Below, piece after piece: positions 1-13,400 of a DNA stretch of 64,000 bases. The notes beneath the pieces are model-generated. The model was not told the origin of the DNA. It was given only the letters and a program-made list of their open reading frames with translations, and made no database searches. Every line of letters begins with the position of its first letter. The stretch's first letter is position 1. The stretch comes from Gigantopelta aegis (lineage: Eukaryota; Mollusca; Gastropoda; Neomphalida; Peltospiridae). The position numbers and the translations under genes are program-made. The stretch is from positions 32,528,272 to 32,592,271 of the forward strand of contig NC_054701.1 of the NCBI RefSeq assembly GCF_016097555.1, in the 5' to 3' direction.

Positions 1-110
1 AAACAAAACCTGCTAAAGTGAACTTTCTTTTCTTCAGTACCATATATATATTTTTTCCAGGGAAACAGGACCCGAACTCGGAACTCCCTTCAAAATTTTG
101 CTTGCCAGTC

Positions 111-515
111 TATAGTCCGTCCTATCCTCCTACAAAAACAGGCCTCGAACTTAACAATGGCACCAACGGCAATTGCTTCGTTGAGATATAAATTGCCATA
201 GATAGAGAGCATCATCGACAGACAGGATAGCACATACTACGGCCTTTGATATACCAGTCTTGGTGCACTGGCTGGAATGAGAAATAGCCCAATGGGTCCA
301 CCGATGGGGATCGATCCTAGATTGACCACGCATCAAGCGGACACTTTACCACTGGGCTACGTCTCGCCCCAAATTGCCATGGGCCGTGGGAGACAAATTC
401 TTAAGTTCGAGCCCTGAATTTTTTTTTTTTAAATAATGTCAGTTTGGTTTGACATAATAAGAAGAAAAGTAAAAGGATTTTGGAAATAAATAAAAAAAAA
501 AAAATTGTGTCCAAT
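111..515. repeat. Dispersed repeat with TATAGTCC end (copy 1, split by a SINE)
   Basis: It starts tatagtccgtcctatcctcc and resumes after the SINE with gtttggtttgacataataag. It is shared with 22497-22690 and 38282-38444, which end in the inverted form gggaaggactata. Probably an old MITE family. Confidence 0.45.
200..370 (-). mobile_element. H1 SINE fragment
   Basis: On the minus strand it has a tRNA-like head (gtagcccagtggtaaag, then B-box-like ggatcgatcccc) and central module (tatcaaaggccgtagtatgt). A 10-base duplication aaattgccat flanks it (190-199, 371-380). The 3' part is missing. Confidence 0.8.
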
Positions 516-787
516 CTCTCTCACTCTTTTTCTTCTTAGGTTCAATACTACTATAGGCAAAAACATCTTTCAAGTTTTAAAAATTTACCGGGTGTTAAGA
601 CAGTACACCACTAGCCGCAGATTGCAACATTTTTATCAAGTTATTCCAAATTCTTTGAGCTTCAATGCAAATTTGTTTATAAAAGCACCATCGGCTATCT
701 CTCCCAATCAGACTGCCAACCTCTTTCAAATGAGCTGACCAATCAGATTGTACTGTCTGTTCGGAAATTATGTGCAAATTGCCTTAA

Positions 788-1078
788 AGGAATAACCAGG
801 TCCAATATTAGCCTTATGTGTTGGAAAGATGCATACTCGGACCACTAACACATACCAACAGTTTAACCAATTTTAATTTTAAAAATAAACACCCGTTTGC
901 TACCATTGTAAGATGTTTACAAACATTAAGATTGCAACAAACACCTTGAGTTTATACAGATACTGATTAATAAATTATAAACATGAAAATAACTTTAATA
1001 TATGTAATTTTAGTCATCACAGAGCATCTGTTAGTCATAAACATCTTACAGTGGTAGCAAACTCAGAATATAGTCCCT
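788..1078. mobile_element. Foldback MITE, TTAA-flanked (diverged copy)
   Basis: TTAA at 784-787 and 1079-1082 flank the element. Inside, ctaccattgtaagatgttta and its inverted partner taaacatcttacagtggtag form a hairpin. The right end cagaatatagtccct resembles the ends of the copies at 18718 and 26376. Confidence 0.5.
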
Positions 1079-1327
1079 TTAAGTGTCATTAATAATTATC
1101 TACAACTTACTCCTAACCAACAAAGCTGTTGTTCTGAACTTCAAAATTTTAACATTATCACACAGGTTGAATGAAATTGAATCTTTTGAGACTAATCGGC
1201 AATTTCTCCACTATAGAACAATATTTGACTAGTATTGGTGTGCTTGTTTAAATTATTATTTGATTGTATTTAACAGATATTAACTATACATACTATATTA
1301 TTCAAATTAATTATTTTGTCATTCCAG

Positions 1328-1410
1328 GGCTTGAAAAAGACAGCTAGGTCTAATTATGGAGGAGGTAATACTAACTGGGAAGAAAAATCTCTCGGAAAAT
1401 ATGCTAAAAG
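1328..1410 (+). CDS. CRELD: CRELD exon a (first in window)
   Basis: The acceptor ttccag ends at 1327 and the donor gtaata starts at 1411. It encodes GLKKTARSNYGGGNTNWEEK and the start of the LGKY motif, the conserved WE-rich N-terminal CRELD segment. It ends in phase 2. Confidence 0.9.
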
Positions 1411-4400
1411 GTAATATCAGTGGTCAAAATACTTGTTATTTTATTGGATACAATACCTGTTATATAATAAGGTAATATTATTATACAAAACAAAAAGATA
1501 AAGTTTGTTTTGTTTAACGATACCACTAGAGCACTTTGATTTATTTTTAATCATCAGCTGTTGGATGTCAAAAAAATTATCATTAGTTGCAAGGGATCTT
1601 TTATCTCAACCAACCCACATACAGGATAGCACATACTGCAGCCTTCGATATACCAGTCATGGTGCACTGGCTGGAATGAAAAATAGCCCAATGGGCCCAC
1701 CAGTGGGGATCGATCCTAGACCAGCCGCACATTATGCGCTCTACCACTGGGCTACATTCCCGTACCTATATTATACTAAACTGTATTGTGAAAGTTAAAT
1801 TGTTTTTTAATATAACAATTCTTTAAATGTTGTTCTTTTCAGTGAAGTTCGACTTGTCGAAATTATGGATGAGCATTTGTGTTCTGGTGGATCAAAAGAG
1901 GTAGGATTATTTATATTCCTAAAGCAAAAGCCATTAAAGTCTAATTCACTTTAAAATTTATTTTTACAATGGATCATGTTAAATATTTGTTTCTTTGTTA
2001 AATATACTGAAATCAAATACCCGTTGATATACAGCACTGAATATTGACATGTTGTTGTCTTTCGATTTGTAGTTTAGTATTACCAATATTTATTTTCTTC
2101 TGTCAAAGTTGTTGCTACAGATTTGTGTATTAATATGTATTTGTGGCCTCTTGGTATAAAATGTTGTTACTGTCAGTAGCTACTGGGAATTTGTCTTGTA
2201 GAAAGGACAGTAGAGTGCTGGACTATTTAGAGAGACACAGGTTTGAATCCGTCAGTGGAGGGTTGATTTATCTGTTGTATGTACATGTATAAGTCAAAGC
2301 TGTGTCACATACTCTAGTTTTGTGTTGTAACTGGTGTACACAGATGAAAGTTTATCTCGAATTCCAGATTTTTAATTTTCAGTACAGTGTTTCTGGCTTT
2401 TCCATTGTTTGTCCAGAATTCTTCATATTCGTCAAAACTAAAGATATAGTTTCAGCTGATACTGTGCATTCATTCTGAATGAGGGCCACCATTTTAGACC
2501 ATTGTGCAACCTAACTCTAGGGCCAGTCTCAGTACATGGCACCTGTATTAAACCTTCTGCATTAAAAAATTATATAGCAACCTCTGCAATTGCCCACGGC
2601 AGTCGGCAATGCCGTGGAGATTACCGTGGAGTTGTTAGTTCTCCACGACACTTTTTTGCCTTGGACTATATTCAGGATTTTTTCAATGACAAGTTTTTTT
2701 GTCGTGGACATTTTCTTAATTGCAGGGGTTGTATTGTAATCCACTTTCATCTCTGACTTTATATAAATAATTAGTTTTTATTGTATTGCAAAATTTGCAG
2801 TGTCATCAGATGCTGGAAGAATATGAAGATGCTATAGAATCATTTTGGTTTAAAGTGTATGCCAAGTCAGATGATACTGATTTTCATCGGTGGTTCTGTA
2901 TTGATACGATCAAGGGTGAGTTAACTGATGGTGGTCGGTGAAAAATGTTTATTTGCTGTATCTTGTACACAAACACGCGGACACACACAGACTGATTGAC
3001 ACACACAGACAGATTGACACACACACAGATTGACACAAGCGCGCACACACACAAATGTAGTTGTAGGTATTTATTAGCCTTATAATTAAAAGATTTAGGT
3101 ATGTCGGGGTGGTTAAAGTAATTATTTCATGCATGTCAGTTTGGTGTTTGCATAAAGCCCTCTTTGTTTTATCAAAAGAAATTCTTCAAAACCAGACGAT
3201 AATTTTGGTATGCCAGTACATTATAATACATTTTGTTTAATAAATGTTTGAATATCTATAATACTGAGCACTATTCATTTCCATATTTCAGCATGCTGTC
3301 CAGAAAATCACTATGGGCCCGATTGTGCTGAATGTTCAGGGGGATCTTCTAGACCTTGCTTTGGAAATGGAAACTGTGATGTGAGACCATATTAACATAG
3401 TGTCTTTGTCTTTATATATAACCGGCCTCGGTGGTGTCATGGCAGGCCATCGGTCTACAGGCTGGTAGGTACTGGGTTCGGATCCCAGTCGAGGCATGGG
3501 ATTTTTAATCCAGATACAGACTCCAAACCATGAGTGAGTGCTCCGCAAGGCTCAGTGGGTAGGTGTAAACCACTTGCACCGACCAGTGATCCATAACTGG
3601 TTCAACAAAGGCCATGGTTTGTGCTATCCTGCCTGTGGGAAGCGCAAATAAAAGATCCCTTGCTGCCAATCGGAAGAGTAGCCCATGTAGTGGCGACAGC
3701 GGGTTTCCTCTCAAAATCTGTGTGGTCCTGAACCATATGTCTGACGCCATATAACCGTAAATAAAATGTGTTGAGTGCGTCGTTAAATAAAACACTTCTT
3801 TCTTTCTTTTTTTGTCTTTATATATGGTTGGATCTTCTTCTTTTTTTCTTTTTTTAAAGTGTTAGTTTACATCTGGTTCATTAGCAATACTTTTTTACTT
3901 CTTTTCTTAATATGATTATTATTATTAACCCTGCACCAAATTAGCATATCTTCTTTTCATGTTAAGTCTTCACATATATGTTTGTAAGCAAAAAGTACAT
4001 GATGTGATTATACATATAAATTGTTTGTAGGTTCCACTGCTACTCTGTTCTGACATATTCATCAAAGGGGGAGGCGGGATGTAGCCCAGTGGTAGCCTAT
4101 GAAGTGGCGACAGCGGGTTTCCTCTCTCTGTGTGGTCCTTGACCATATGTCAGATGCCATATAACCGTAAATAAAGTGTGTTGAGTGTGTCGCTAAATAA
4201 ACCATTTCCTTCCTTTATTTATCAAAGGTAGATAATTGTGGAACTACTGTTCCTTTGGATTACCTTTCTTTCTGGAAGGAACCTACTGTCGTCACTTGTA
4301 TAACTCCCAATTAGCAGCTAAGGATCTTTTGTATGAATTTCCCACAGACAGTACATTTTTAAATATGTGTAAGTGTGGCCACCAGCATTAAATAATGACT

Positions 4401-7400
4401 AATACGTAAATGTTTTATTTGTAGGGAGGTGGAACTCGAGAAGGCACTGGGAAGTGTTCTTGCCACTCTGGTTACACCGGGACACTGTGTGATGACTGTC
4501 TGGATGGATATTATGAAAGTTTGAAGAATGATACTCATACTGTATGCAAACGTGAGTTGTGCTCAAGTGTGTGGCAGGTTGCAAAGCACAGTAGATTTTA
4601 GTTCAGATTCATATTTTTATCTCTGGCCGTCTATCAGTAGTTATGAATCTCTTTATGGATTGGTTTTTACATTTGGAGTGTGCATTGACCATATGGTAGA
4701 TATCCTTTTAAAAGACGTATGCCCAGGATGACATGGTTAAACTCATTAACAACATTTTTATTCAACACATTCAGTTTATGTTTGAATAATTTCTATGATT
4801 GGTTAGAATATTTAAATCCTTGATTTGGTTAGCAGTAAAAGCAATGATTTGATACTTTTATTAATTAATCTGTCTTTGTTTTTCTCCAGCATGTCACATA
4901 TCATGTAAGAAAACGTGTTCGGAGGAAGGACCCAAAGGCTGTGATGAATGTAATACTGGTTGGCTTCCATCTGAAGAACATGGTTGTCAAGGTAACACTC
5001 AAGACTGTTAAAAGGAATTTCACTATTAATTTTTCAGTTTAAGGTGACTCTTCTGTACCTTGTCCATAACAATTATGAGAAAATTGTACAACAAGGATTT
5101 GAACCAAGAAATATTTTCTGTTGTTTTGAAGTGATTTCACTGATTGGGAGAGCCTGTTCCTTAGGCATTAAGAGGTCACAGCATGCATCCCTTTTCAAGG
5201 TTTCTGCCAGAAAGACATTTTTGGGTATGGCGGTACGGAAGACAAAATGATGAATCCAATATTTATATAGATCATCTCTGTTCACTTTTCTTTCTTTTTT
5301 TAGCATTGTATATTTCTTCCTGCAGTTTTAGTAGACCAATTATATTGTTTTCTATTCCAGCCAATGTTTCATCTCAATGTATTGATGGTTATTGTGCAGG
5401 GTGAAAATTTCTAGTCGAGTTCAAGTTTTATATAAACACACTTGAATGACCTTTACTGCAAATTTACTTTGAAATTTATTTATCAGAAACAAATTCTAAT
5501 TTGTTTGACGTCTAAATTAATGTGCTGGGTTGGAATTGATTTTACTTTTTAAGTTTTGTCTGTAAAATATATTTTAAATATTTTTTACGAACATGACAAA
5601 TAATAAAGTGAGCGTTAGTGGTATTCAAACCTAAAGCAACCATCCAGCTAGCCTTCAATAATTTGTTAAAGATACCTCATAAATTTACTATGGTATGCAT
5701 GGCTATTGCTCACTTTTGATGTTTTGATTGACAGCCAGCAGCCCCGATTGCGACAGGGTCTTTCTGCTGTCTGTCAAAACTTCTAGAGTGTGCAATAACC
5801 ATGCATATTACAAATTTATGCAGTTACTGTCTTGTACAACGCCCTTAAGTGACATTGCATGGCACAATTGGGAACTTTGGCTTAGTGAAGGGTGGGGTTT
5901 TAAAAATGTGCAGTTGTACAGATTTATTGCACACTTTGTCAATGGGAAAACAACATAAACATGATAACGGTGATACACACTGTATTAATATCCTTAAACA
6001 CATTTTTTTAATTTTAAAATAATGGTTTTCATTAAAATATAACAAACAAAATAAAAAACACCCATGATATTTGTATTTTTCAAAGCTCTTCACATTGTGT
6101 TTTAGCATAACTTGAATTTTTATATTGTGTTGATTTTTATTTACCAGTAATCAATATGCTTTGTCTTGGTGTTTTTAAATATGCATTAATTTGTTCATTC
6201 ATTGATGACATTAGCTTCTCAGACAGTAGATATAAAATGTGTGTGATTTGTTTTGGCAGATATTGATGAATGTGCTGTGGAGGAACCTCCATGTAACAAG
6301 GACCAATACTGTGTAAATACAGCAGGATCATATACATGTTTTAGTAAGTGATAGTTGTACATGTTTCCTAATTATAATTATTAACCTCCGTGTAACAGGG
6401 ACCAATACTGTGTAAATACAGCAGGATCATATACATGTTTTAGTAAGTGATAGTTGTACATGTTTCCTAGTTATAATTATTAACCTCCGTGTAACAGGGA
6501 CCAATACTGTGTAAATACAGCAGGATCATATACATGTTTTAGTAAGTAATAGTTGTACATGTTTCCTAGTTATAATTATTAACCTCTGTGTAACAGGGAC
6601 CAATACTGTGTAAATACAGCAGGATCATATACATGTTTTAGTAAGTGATAGTTGTACATGTTTCCTAGTTGTAATTATTAACCTTCGTGTAACAGGGACC
6701 AATACTGTGTAAATACAGCAGGATCATATACATGTTTTAGTAAGTAATAGTTGTACATGTTTCCTAGTTATAATTATTAACCTCTGTGTAACAGGGACCA
6801 ATACTGTGTAAATACAGCAGGATCATATACATGTTTTAGTAAGTGATAGTTGTACATGTTATAATTCAGGCTTTCTGCCAAAATATTACGTTGAGGGTAC
6901 ATAATAATAATAAAAAACCTGATCATAAGTGACCCTACTGGGTGGTTATGGGTTGAAATCTTTGGAAACTGGGCACTGCATATCAAGACCGATTTTAAAC
7001 AGCAGTTTTCTTACTATAATCGTTTTTAAAATTATAAAAATGTATTCATTAATTTCCAAGATTTTTAGTGTACCGTATATCGCTGTGTATTAGCCGACTC
7101 CATGCATTAGCCGACCCCCTAGTTTCACTCTCCAAATCGGCTTTAAAATTATAGACCTTGTATATAAGCCGACCCCCCCTATATAAAACTAACCAAGTCA
7201 GATGTCTGTGTGGTCTACAAAATGACAAAGTAGATCTGCTTTCAAACGTCATTTGTCACAGCAAACTTATCCAGCAAACTTATCCGGAAGCAGTAGCCAA
7301 TTTCTATTTATAGAAATGGTGTCCGGTTAATTTATTTCTCGTAAAATATAAGTACCAAGATAGCAAAATATACCTAAACATTCTTGATTGCAGCCACACG

Positions 7401-10400
7401 TTAAAAACACAGTGACTGTTTGCATTGTTGATTGTGCTAATCGGTCTTTTCATTACTAGTCGGTTATACCCTACCATACCCAACCACCCGTGTCGATTAA
7501 TCCCAAGCTGACAAACAAAACAAATGAAGCTGGAACAATTAACGTGTTCACCGGTTTAGTAAGCAGTTTTGTAATGACACGTGACCTGCGAAGTTTTCCG
7601 AAATTGTTTTGATCGGTCACCATTTATTGTTGTTTAAACAGATAAATATTACTAAATAACTTTTAAACACCAACATTTATTAAAGATGAACATATATATA
7701 CAATTTTAATATCTTTTATTTGTAATAGCTTGTGTTAAAATGCAATATTAAACCTTTATGAAAGCGGAAATGCAGAGCACAATAATGACAATAGATCGAG
7801 TCGAGCCGTGACGTCACTATTCTAACTTTACATTTCCAATAAAATGTTGACTCCTTAGATAAGCCGACCCCAGCCTTTGACTTGATAATTTTTGTATCAA
7901 AAAGTCGGCTAATACACAGCGATATACGGTACATACTTTTACCCTTCATACCCTCTGACAGAAACTCTGTAATTATACATGAATCATGTAAATACAGCAG
8001 GATCATATACATGTTTTAGTAAGTGATAATTGTACAGATATTGTTTAAAATGTTATTGGTCTACTTATGTTATTAATTGAAATACTTTATTTGGTTGGTG
8101 CCTGTCCTGTGTATTTTTGAATGTAGGTTGTAATGAGGCCTGTGATGGGTGTGCTGGACCGGGGCCAGATAAATGTGACAAGTGCAAGGACGGATTTACA
8201 CTTACAGATCAGACATGTATAGGTACAGTGGTCGTAATGTTTAATTAAAACTGAAGTGTTTTATTTGTTACCTGTGCTTATTTATTATATTATGAGGGCA
8301 GGGCGTAGCCTAGTGATAAAGCACTCGCTTGATGCACTGTCAGTTTAGGATTTATCCCTGTCGGTGGGGCTATTTCTCATTCTATAGCCAGTGCACCACG
8401 ACAGGTATATTAAAGTCTGTGCTATCCTGTCTGTGGGGTGGTACATATAAAAGATATCTTGCTACTCATGAAAAATATAGTGGGTTTTCTCTCTAAGACT
8501 ATTCTTCAAAATTACCAAATGTTTGACATCCAATAGCCAATGATTAATAAATGTGCTTTAGTGGTGGTGTTAAACAAAACAGGCTTTATTTATATTATTT
8601 AAATTTAATTTACTAGCAAACATTTTACTTTACACAAAGCATCTGTAAATCAGTACTTATACAGTAGTGTCATTAGCAAGTGAAATTCCTATTAGATCAC
8701 TTGGTAGAGTGTTGGACTCGTGTATATAAAAGTCCTTGGTTCTTTGCATATGAAACCAATGTAGACATAATGATATGTTATAATGAATGTTTTTAATATG
8801 AAACTAATGTAATACGGATTACTTTAATTCAGTATATGCTTTATTGGTAAGACAGATGCAGTTTCATATTTATCTGCAAGATTTTTTTATTTTTATTTGG
8901 AACATTGTTTGATTTTAAATATTATTTGTTTAATACAGATAATGATGAGTGCCAGGCTGATCCAACTTTATGTCTTGGAGAAAATGAGAGATGTGAGAAT
9001 CGACCAGGGACGTACAGCTGTGAGTGTATTCCTGGATTTTGGAGACAAGCAGGAAAATGTGTTCCAAAACCTAAAGGTGAGATTTTATTTTTAATTTTAA
9101 TATTGGGGTTTTTTTTAAATATTTTTATTTAAAAACTGAAATAAAACTGGCTCATGTGGCTACATGTCTTTAGTAGGTCAACTTAATATGGTACAAATTG
9201 TCCTAATTGCGCAGCCACATGTTTTAAGAATCTAAATAGTTTTCTTAAGGTTCACATGTGATCATATTTCCACTAGGGGTTTTTTTGTGTGCATATTATT
9301 GTTAAATTAATTTTAAATATTTGCATTATGGGTTATAAAAATCCATGTCAAGTTGGGGGTTTTACTAAACGGCTGTTTTTTATTCAAGGTGAGCCATGGG
9401 TTTGAGGAAGGGGATGTTACTCTGCACATGATTAGGGCAAAAGCAATAAACTCTAGGTCCCCAAATTCTCATCCATCAGAATTAAACACAAATGTATTCC
9501 TTTATCCATACACATTTTCAAACAGATCTAGTTTGAAACCAGTAATAGCGAATAATTTGTAATATTCCTGTCACAGTATTATGTTAATATTAGTTGCTTT
9601 CATATGTAATCAGTTCAGCTGTTAGTAATAAAAAAAACCTACAGGCTATCAGTTCTTTTTGTTGCAGTGATTTACACAGCAATCCTGTCATAGCTTACTA
9701 TTAAAACAGGACAGAAAGGAACCATTCAAAAGTGTTAAAATAATAAACAAATCCTACTAAAATTGAAATTATAACATTATCCGTGATGTCAGGACAAACA
9801 TACTTACGTCCTTTGCAATTGGTTTATTTCAGATAAGCCAAAACTGAAAGTTCCCCCGAAAAGTCCCCAAAAGAAGAAAACTAAGAAGACGTCAAAAGAA
9901 ACACATGGCCTATTGACGTTTTGTGTTACCATCGTTTTATTTGCTTTGAGTTTTTCTGTTTCAAATGGCAATAAGCTAATAATTAGTTCCCTTTCTGTTC
10001 TGTTGATAGTGTATGTGTATTGGTTTGCGTCTCAGTTTGATAAGTCATGACACTGACTTAAGTTTTTGTGTTTTCCTTTTTATGTTTTTTCACCAATTAT
10101 CTAATGATCAATAGGTGATATACTTTGTTTATTTGAAGAGCAAAAAAAACAACTGAAAAGATTTGGTGCAGGGGTCAGTTTCCTTGGGGAGGGTAATCAG
10201 TATTTTTATTTTTCAGTCTATATTGATGTTGGTTCTGTATGTTGAACATTGTTGAACTTCTTTTTTTTGGAGGGGGGGGGTTGTGAAGTGGGTTGAGATA
10301 TTACAAAAAATGTCATTGCTTGCAGGACAATTTTGAAAATTTATATATCAAAGCCTTTTTCCAGTTATATTTTATTTCTAATTTAATAAGCCTAATAGCT

Positions 10401-13400
10401 CAATATTTAAATCCATTTGCATGTAATTTGATCTGTTTGGTAGCAGCTTTAGTTTTGTTTTCATTTTTGAAAACTTCATTCAATGTACAATGTATTTATT
10501 TGGCCATAATGTGCTATCCATATCATGTTAATGTAGGCAATGCTTTTTTCTTAGGTTCCTGCTCCCAGTTTCATTGGAAGTAATAATATGTCCTCAATCT
10601 CAGTCAAGGGTATTTTTTATTGTGGTTGAAATTACTGGGTTTAAGCATCCAGTACTACAACTTGTGTTCAATGGTTTGCACTTTACAGCAGTCAATCTAT
10701 GTTTTTATTCATGTTTGTTAAAATAATTATAATAGAGTGGGGAGTTTTGCCGATTTTTTATTATTGTAATAATATTTAGGGATGGGAGGTGGTTAGATAG
10801 GCTGGCAGGCTAATTTTTTCTACAGCATTTTTTATTAGATATTTTTAAAACTTCAGTCTGTATATCATGAGGTAATAATGTAACAATGGATTTGCTTGTT
10901 CTGATCATGGAGAGTTTCATCTGTTTAATATAAAAGTCATTCATTCATGCTGTTAAAGATCAGAGATGTTTTAGAGAATATATAGTGATCTACAATCAAA
11001 GTAAATTTTATTGTCTCGTCTTTACAAACTAAATGGGTGTGAGGTAATACTTTTCCATTTAATTCTGCAGAATTCATGTTTCAATTATGTGGAAAATTTA
11101 TATGTAATGTTTTTCCCCATCTAAATAATGTAGGGATGGGAATTCTCCTCGGATCTGTGATTTTTCTCTCATGGAACATTGCGTTTCCTCACATTTTAAT
11201 CGTCCTTTCCCCTAAAATGTGTCAGATGGCACAGATTTTAACCTAGGTTTTCAAGAATTTCCAGGAACCCTCTAGATTTCCTCTTTTTTACAGTTCACCA
11301 ATTCCCACCCCTGATAATGAGATTTGGTAGCTGTTAATGATTCTGCACATTTATTATGATATCTTTTTTACGTTTTTTTAATATTAGTATGTGTAGGGTT
11401 TATGTGTTATTACATGGTGAATACAATGATTAACCATAAGCAATTATTGCTCAACAGTATAACAGACACATTGTTTGATCAAATAAAGGAGGGCGACATA
11501 TCTTGGAACACACAGTCAACTTTTTCTGTGCACACATGCATATAAACACAAAATGTAATATACAATTTTGATTGCTAAATGATAATTACTAGTATTCCAA
11601 GTTAAGTGAAGGTACAGAGTTGAATGAATAAACATGAAGTCTGAAGACCACTTATAACTGTATATAATTGTTTTTGTTACAGTATTAATGGCATTTCTGT
11701 GTTCTATTTCTTGATGTGTTTGAATTATGTCTGACACGCCTGAAATCACTTGGTGCATATTAGTAGCAGTGTAGATATAGAATGAATTTATGCATTGTTT
11801 CAAAATGTTTTTATCATGACATGAATATTCAGTCTCATTGAAATCTAGATCTTACTTACAATCTGCCTTTACCTATGTTAACAAATCTGACAAGAGCCAC
11901 AGTCATTGTGTGTTTGGTGACCTTTCATGACACCGAGTCATTCACATTGTTTAATTACATTGAAAAGCTAGACACGCTGAATGACAAAGTCTTCCACCCA
12001 GAGAGACTTTAACAACTAAATGAGTAGGTGTGTGGCCACTACATCAACTTCTCTTTCACTAACCACTAACCACTAACCCACTGTCCTGGACAGACAGCCC
12101 AGATTGCCGACGTTTGTGCTCAGGATAGTGTGCTTGAACCTTACTTGAATATTAGCATGAAAATAAATTTAAATGAAATGAAACAACAAAGCAATTCATT
12201 TGAACACCAAAACATTAGTAGTCAGTGTTAACATTCGTCAAATAAACAGTTGTCTGGGCATGCAGTAACATTGGCTTTTGTCAGATCTACTGACATACTC
12301 AAAGTCAGAATGACCAGTAAGATTTGTTTGTAGTTACCGGTACATTGAATGACAGATTTTCACAGTGTAGATAACATTCAGATGCACAAAATAATTGTTT
12401 GATATTTTATTTATACGACTTGAAAGAAAGACTGAGATAGGCCAGTAAACCATGACAATTGATGTATTTTTACTGTTGTGTAAAGCAACTGTAATTTGTC
12501 TGGTGGGATTATATATCTCGGAGGATTCATTTTGTTTTTTTATGTGAAAGTAAAATAAAACTAGTCTTTGTTAAATGTGTGGAGTTATTGTTTGTATTTT
12601 TTGTTGTTGTTGTTTTTTAACTTGTAGAAATTTAGGACACTATTAGCTCCTCGTTAATTTTGTCCAACAAAAACCTCAATCTCGCATTCAAATACCTTTT
12701 GCTACATCTGTTTGAAGCATTGTTCTAAGCATAATATGTTTGATAACTTTCATTTACCTCCATTATCAAATGTAGATGGCATTTTGCCATAAACTTTGTT
12801 TTCGACAAGTTATAATGTTTGTTATATATTTATTTATAATTAAATTGATACTAGTATAAGTAGTATTTTTTATGCTAGTGTTTCTAAACATGTTTGATGT
12901 GGATCCATTGGATACTTCTTAAAACTAAACATTCTGACTGGTCACTAGACTACCTGATAGGCAGTTCATTAATATGTATGCACAGGCACAGACAGGGTTT
13001 AACCTGGTTAACAAATATTACTCGTTTTGTACTGCATTTGTATTCTGGTCTGTTCACAATCCAAGTCGTCTGTGTTGTTTTTTATTTTTATTTTAAAGTC
13101 TAGTATTAAAAAAAAAAAAACTTTTTTTAAAATTTAATATTGTATGGAGCAGATAAAAACTACACATTAACACCTGTCCATAGAATGGTGGTTGAGAAAC
13201 TTTGTTTTATTCTATATTGATCTCAAGTGCAGGCCTGTATATAGTAATGGGGGAATTAGGTTGGTTGTACACCCCCCACCCCCCACCCCAACTGGATTTT
13301 CTTTTTCTTCTACTAAAAGAACTGAAAATCATCATCAACTGCATGCTAGGATATCATATTGGGACAACAACAAAAAAATGCTGAGAAGCATGTTCCTACA

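Noticed and set aside
2949..3134. 61-codon cysteine-rich minus-strand frame
   Set aside because: Translation of an imperfect CA-rich repeat in CRELD intron 3.
6400..6860. Additional functional EGF exons in CRELD
   Set aside because: The 99-base copies lack the DIDEC half and an in-phase acceptor; the cag|gga junction would read into TAA.
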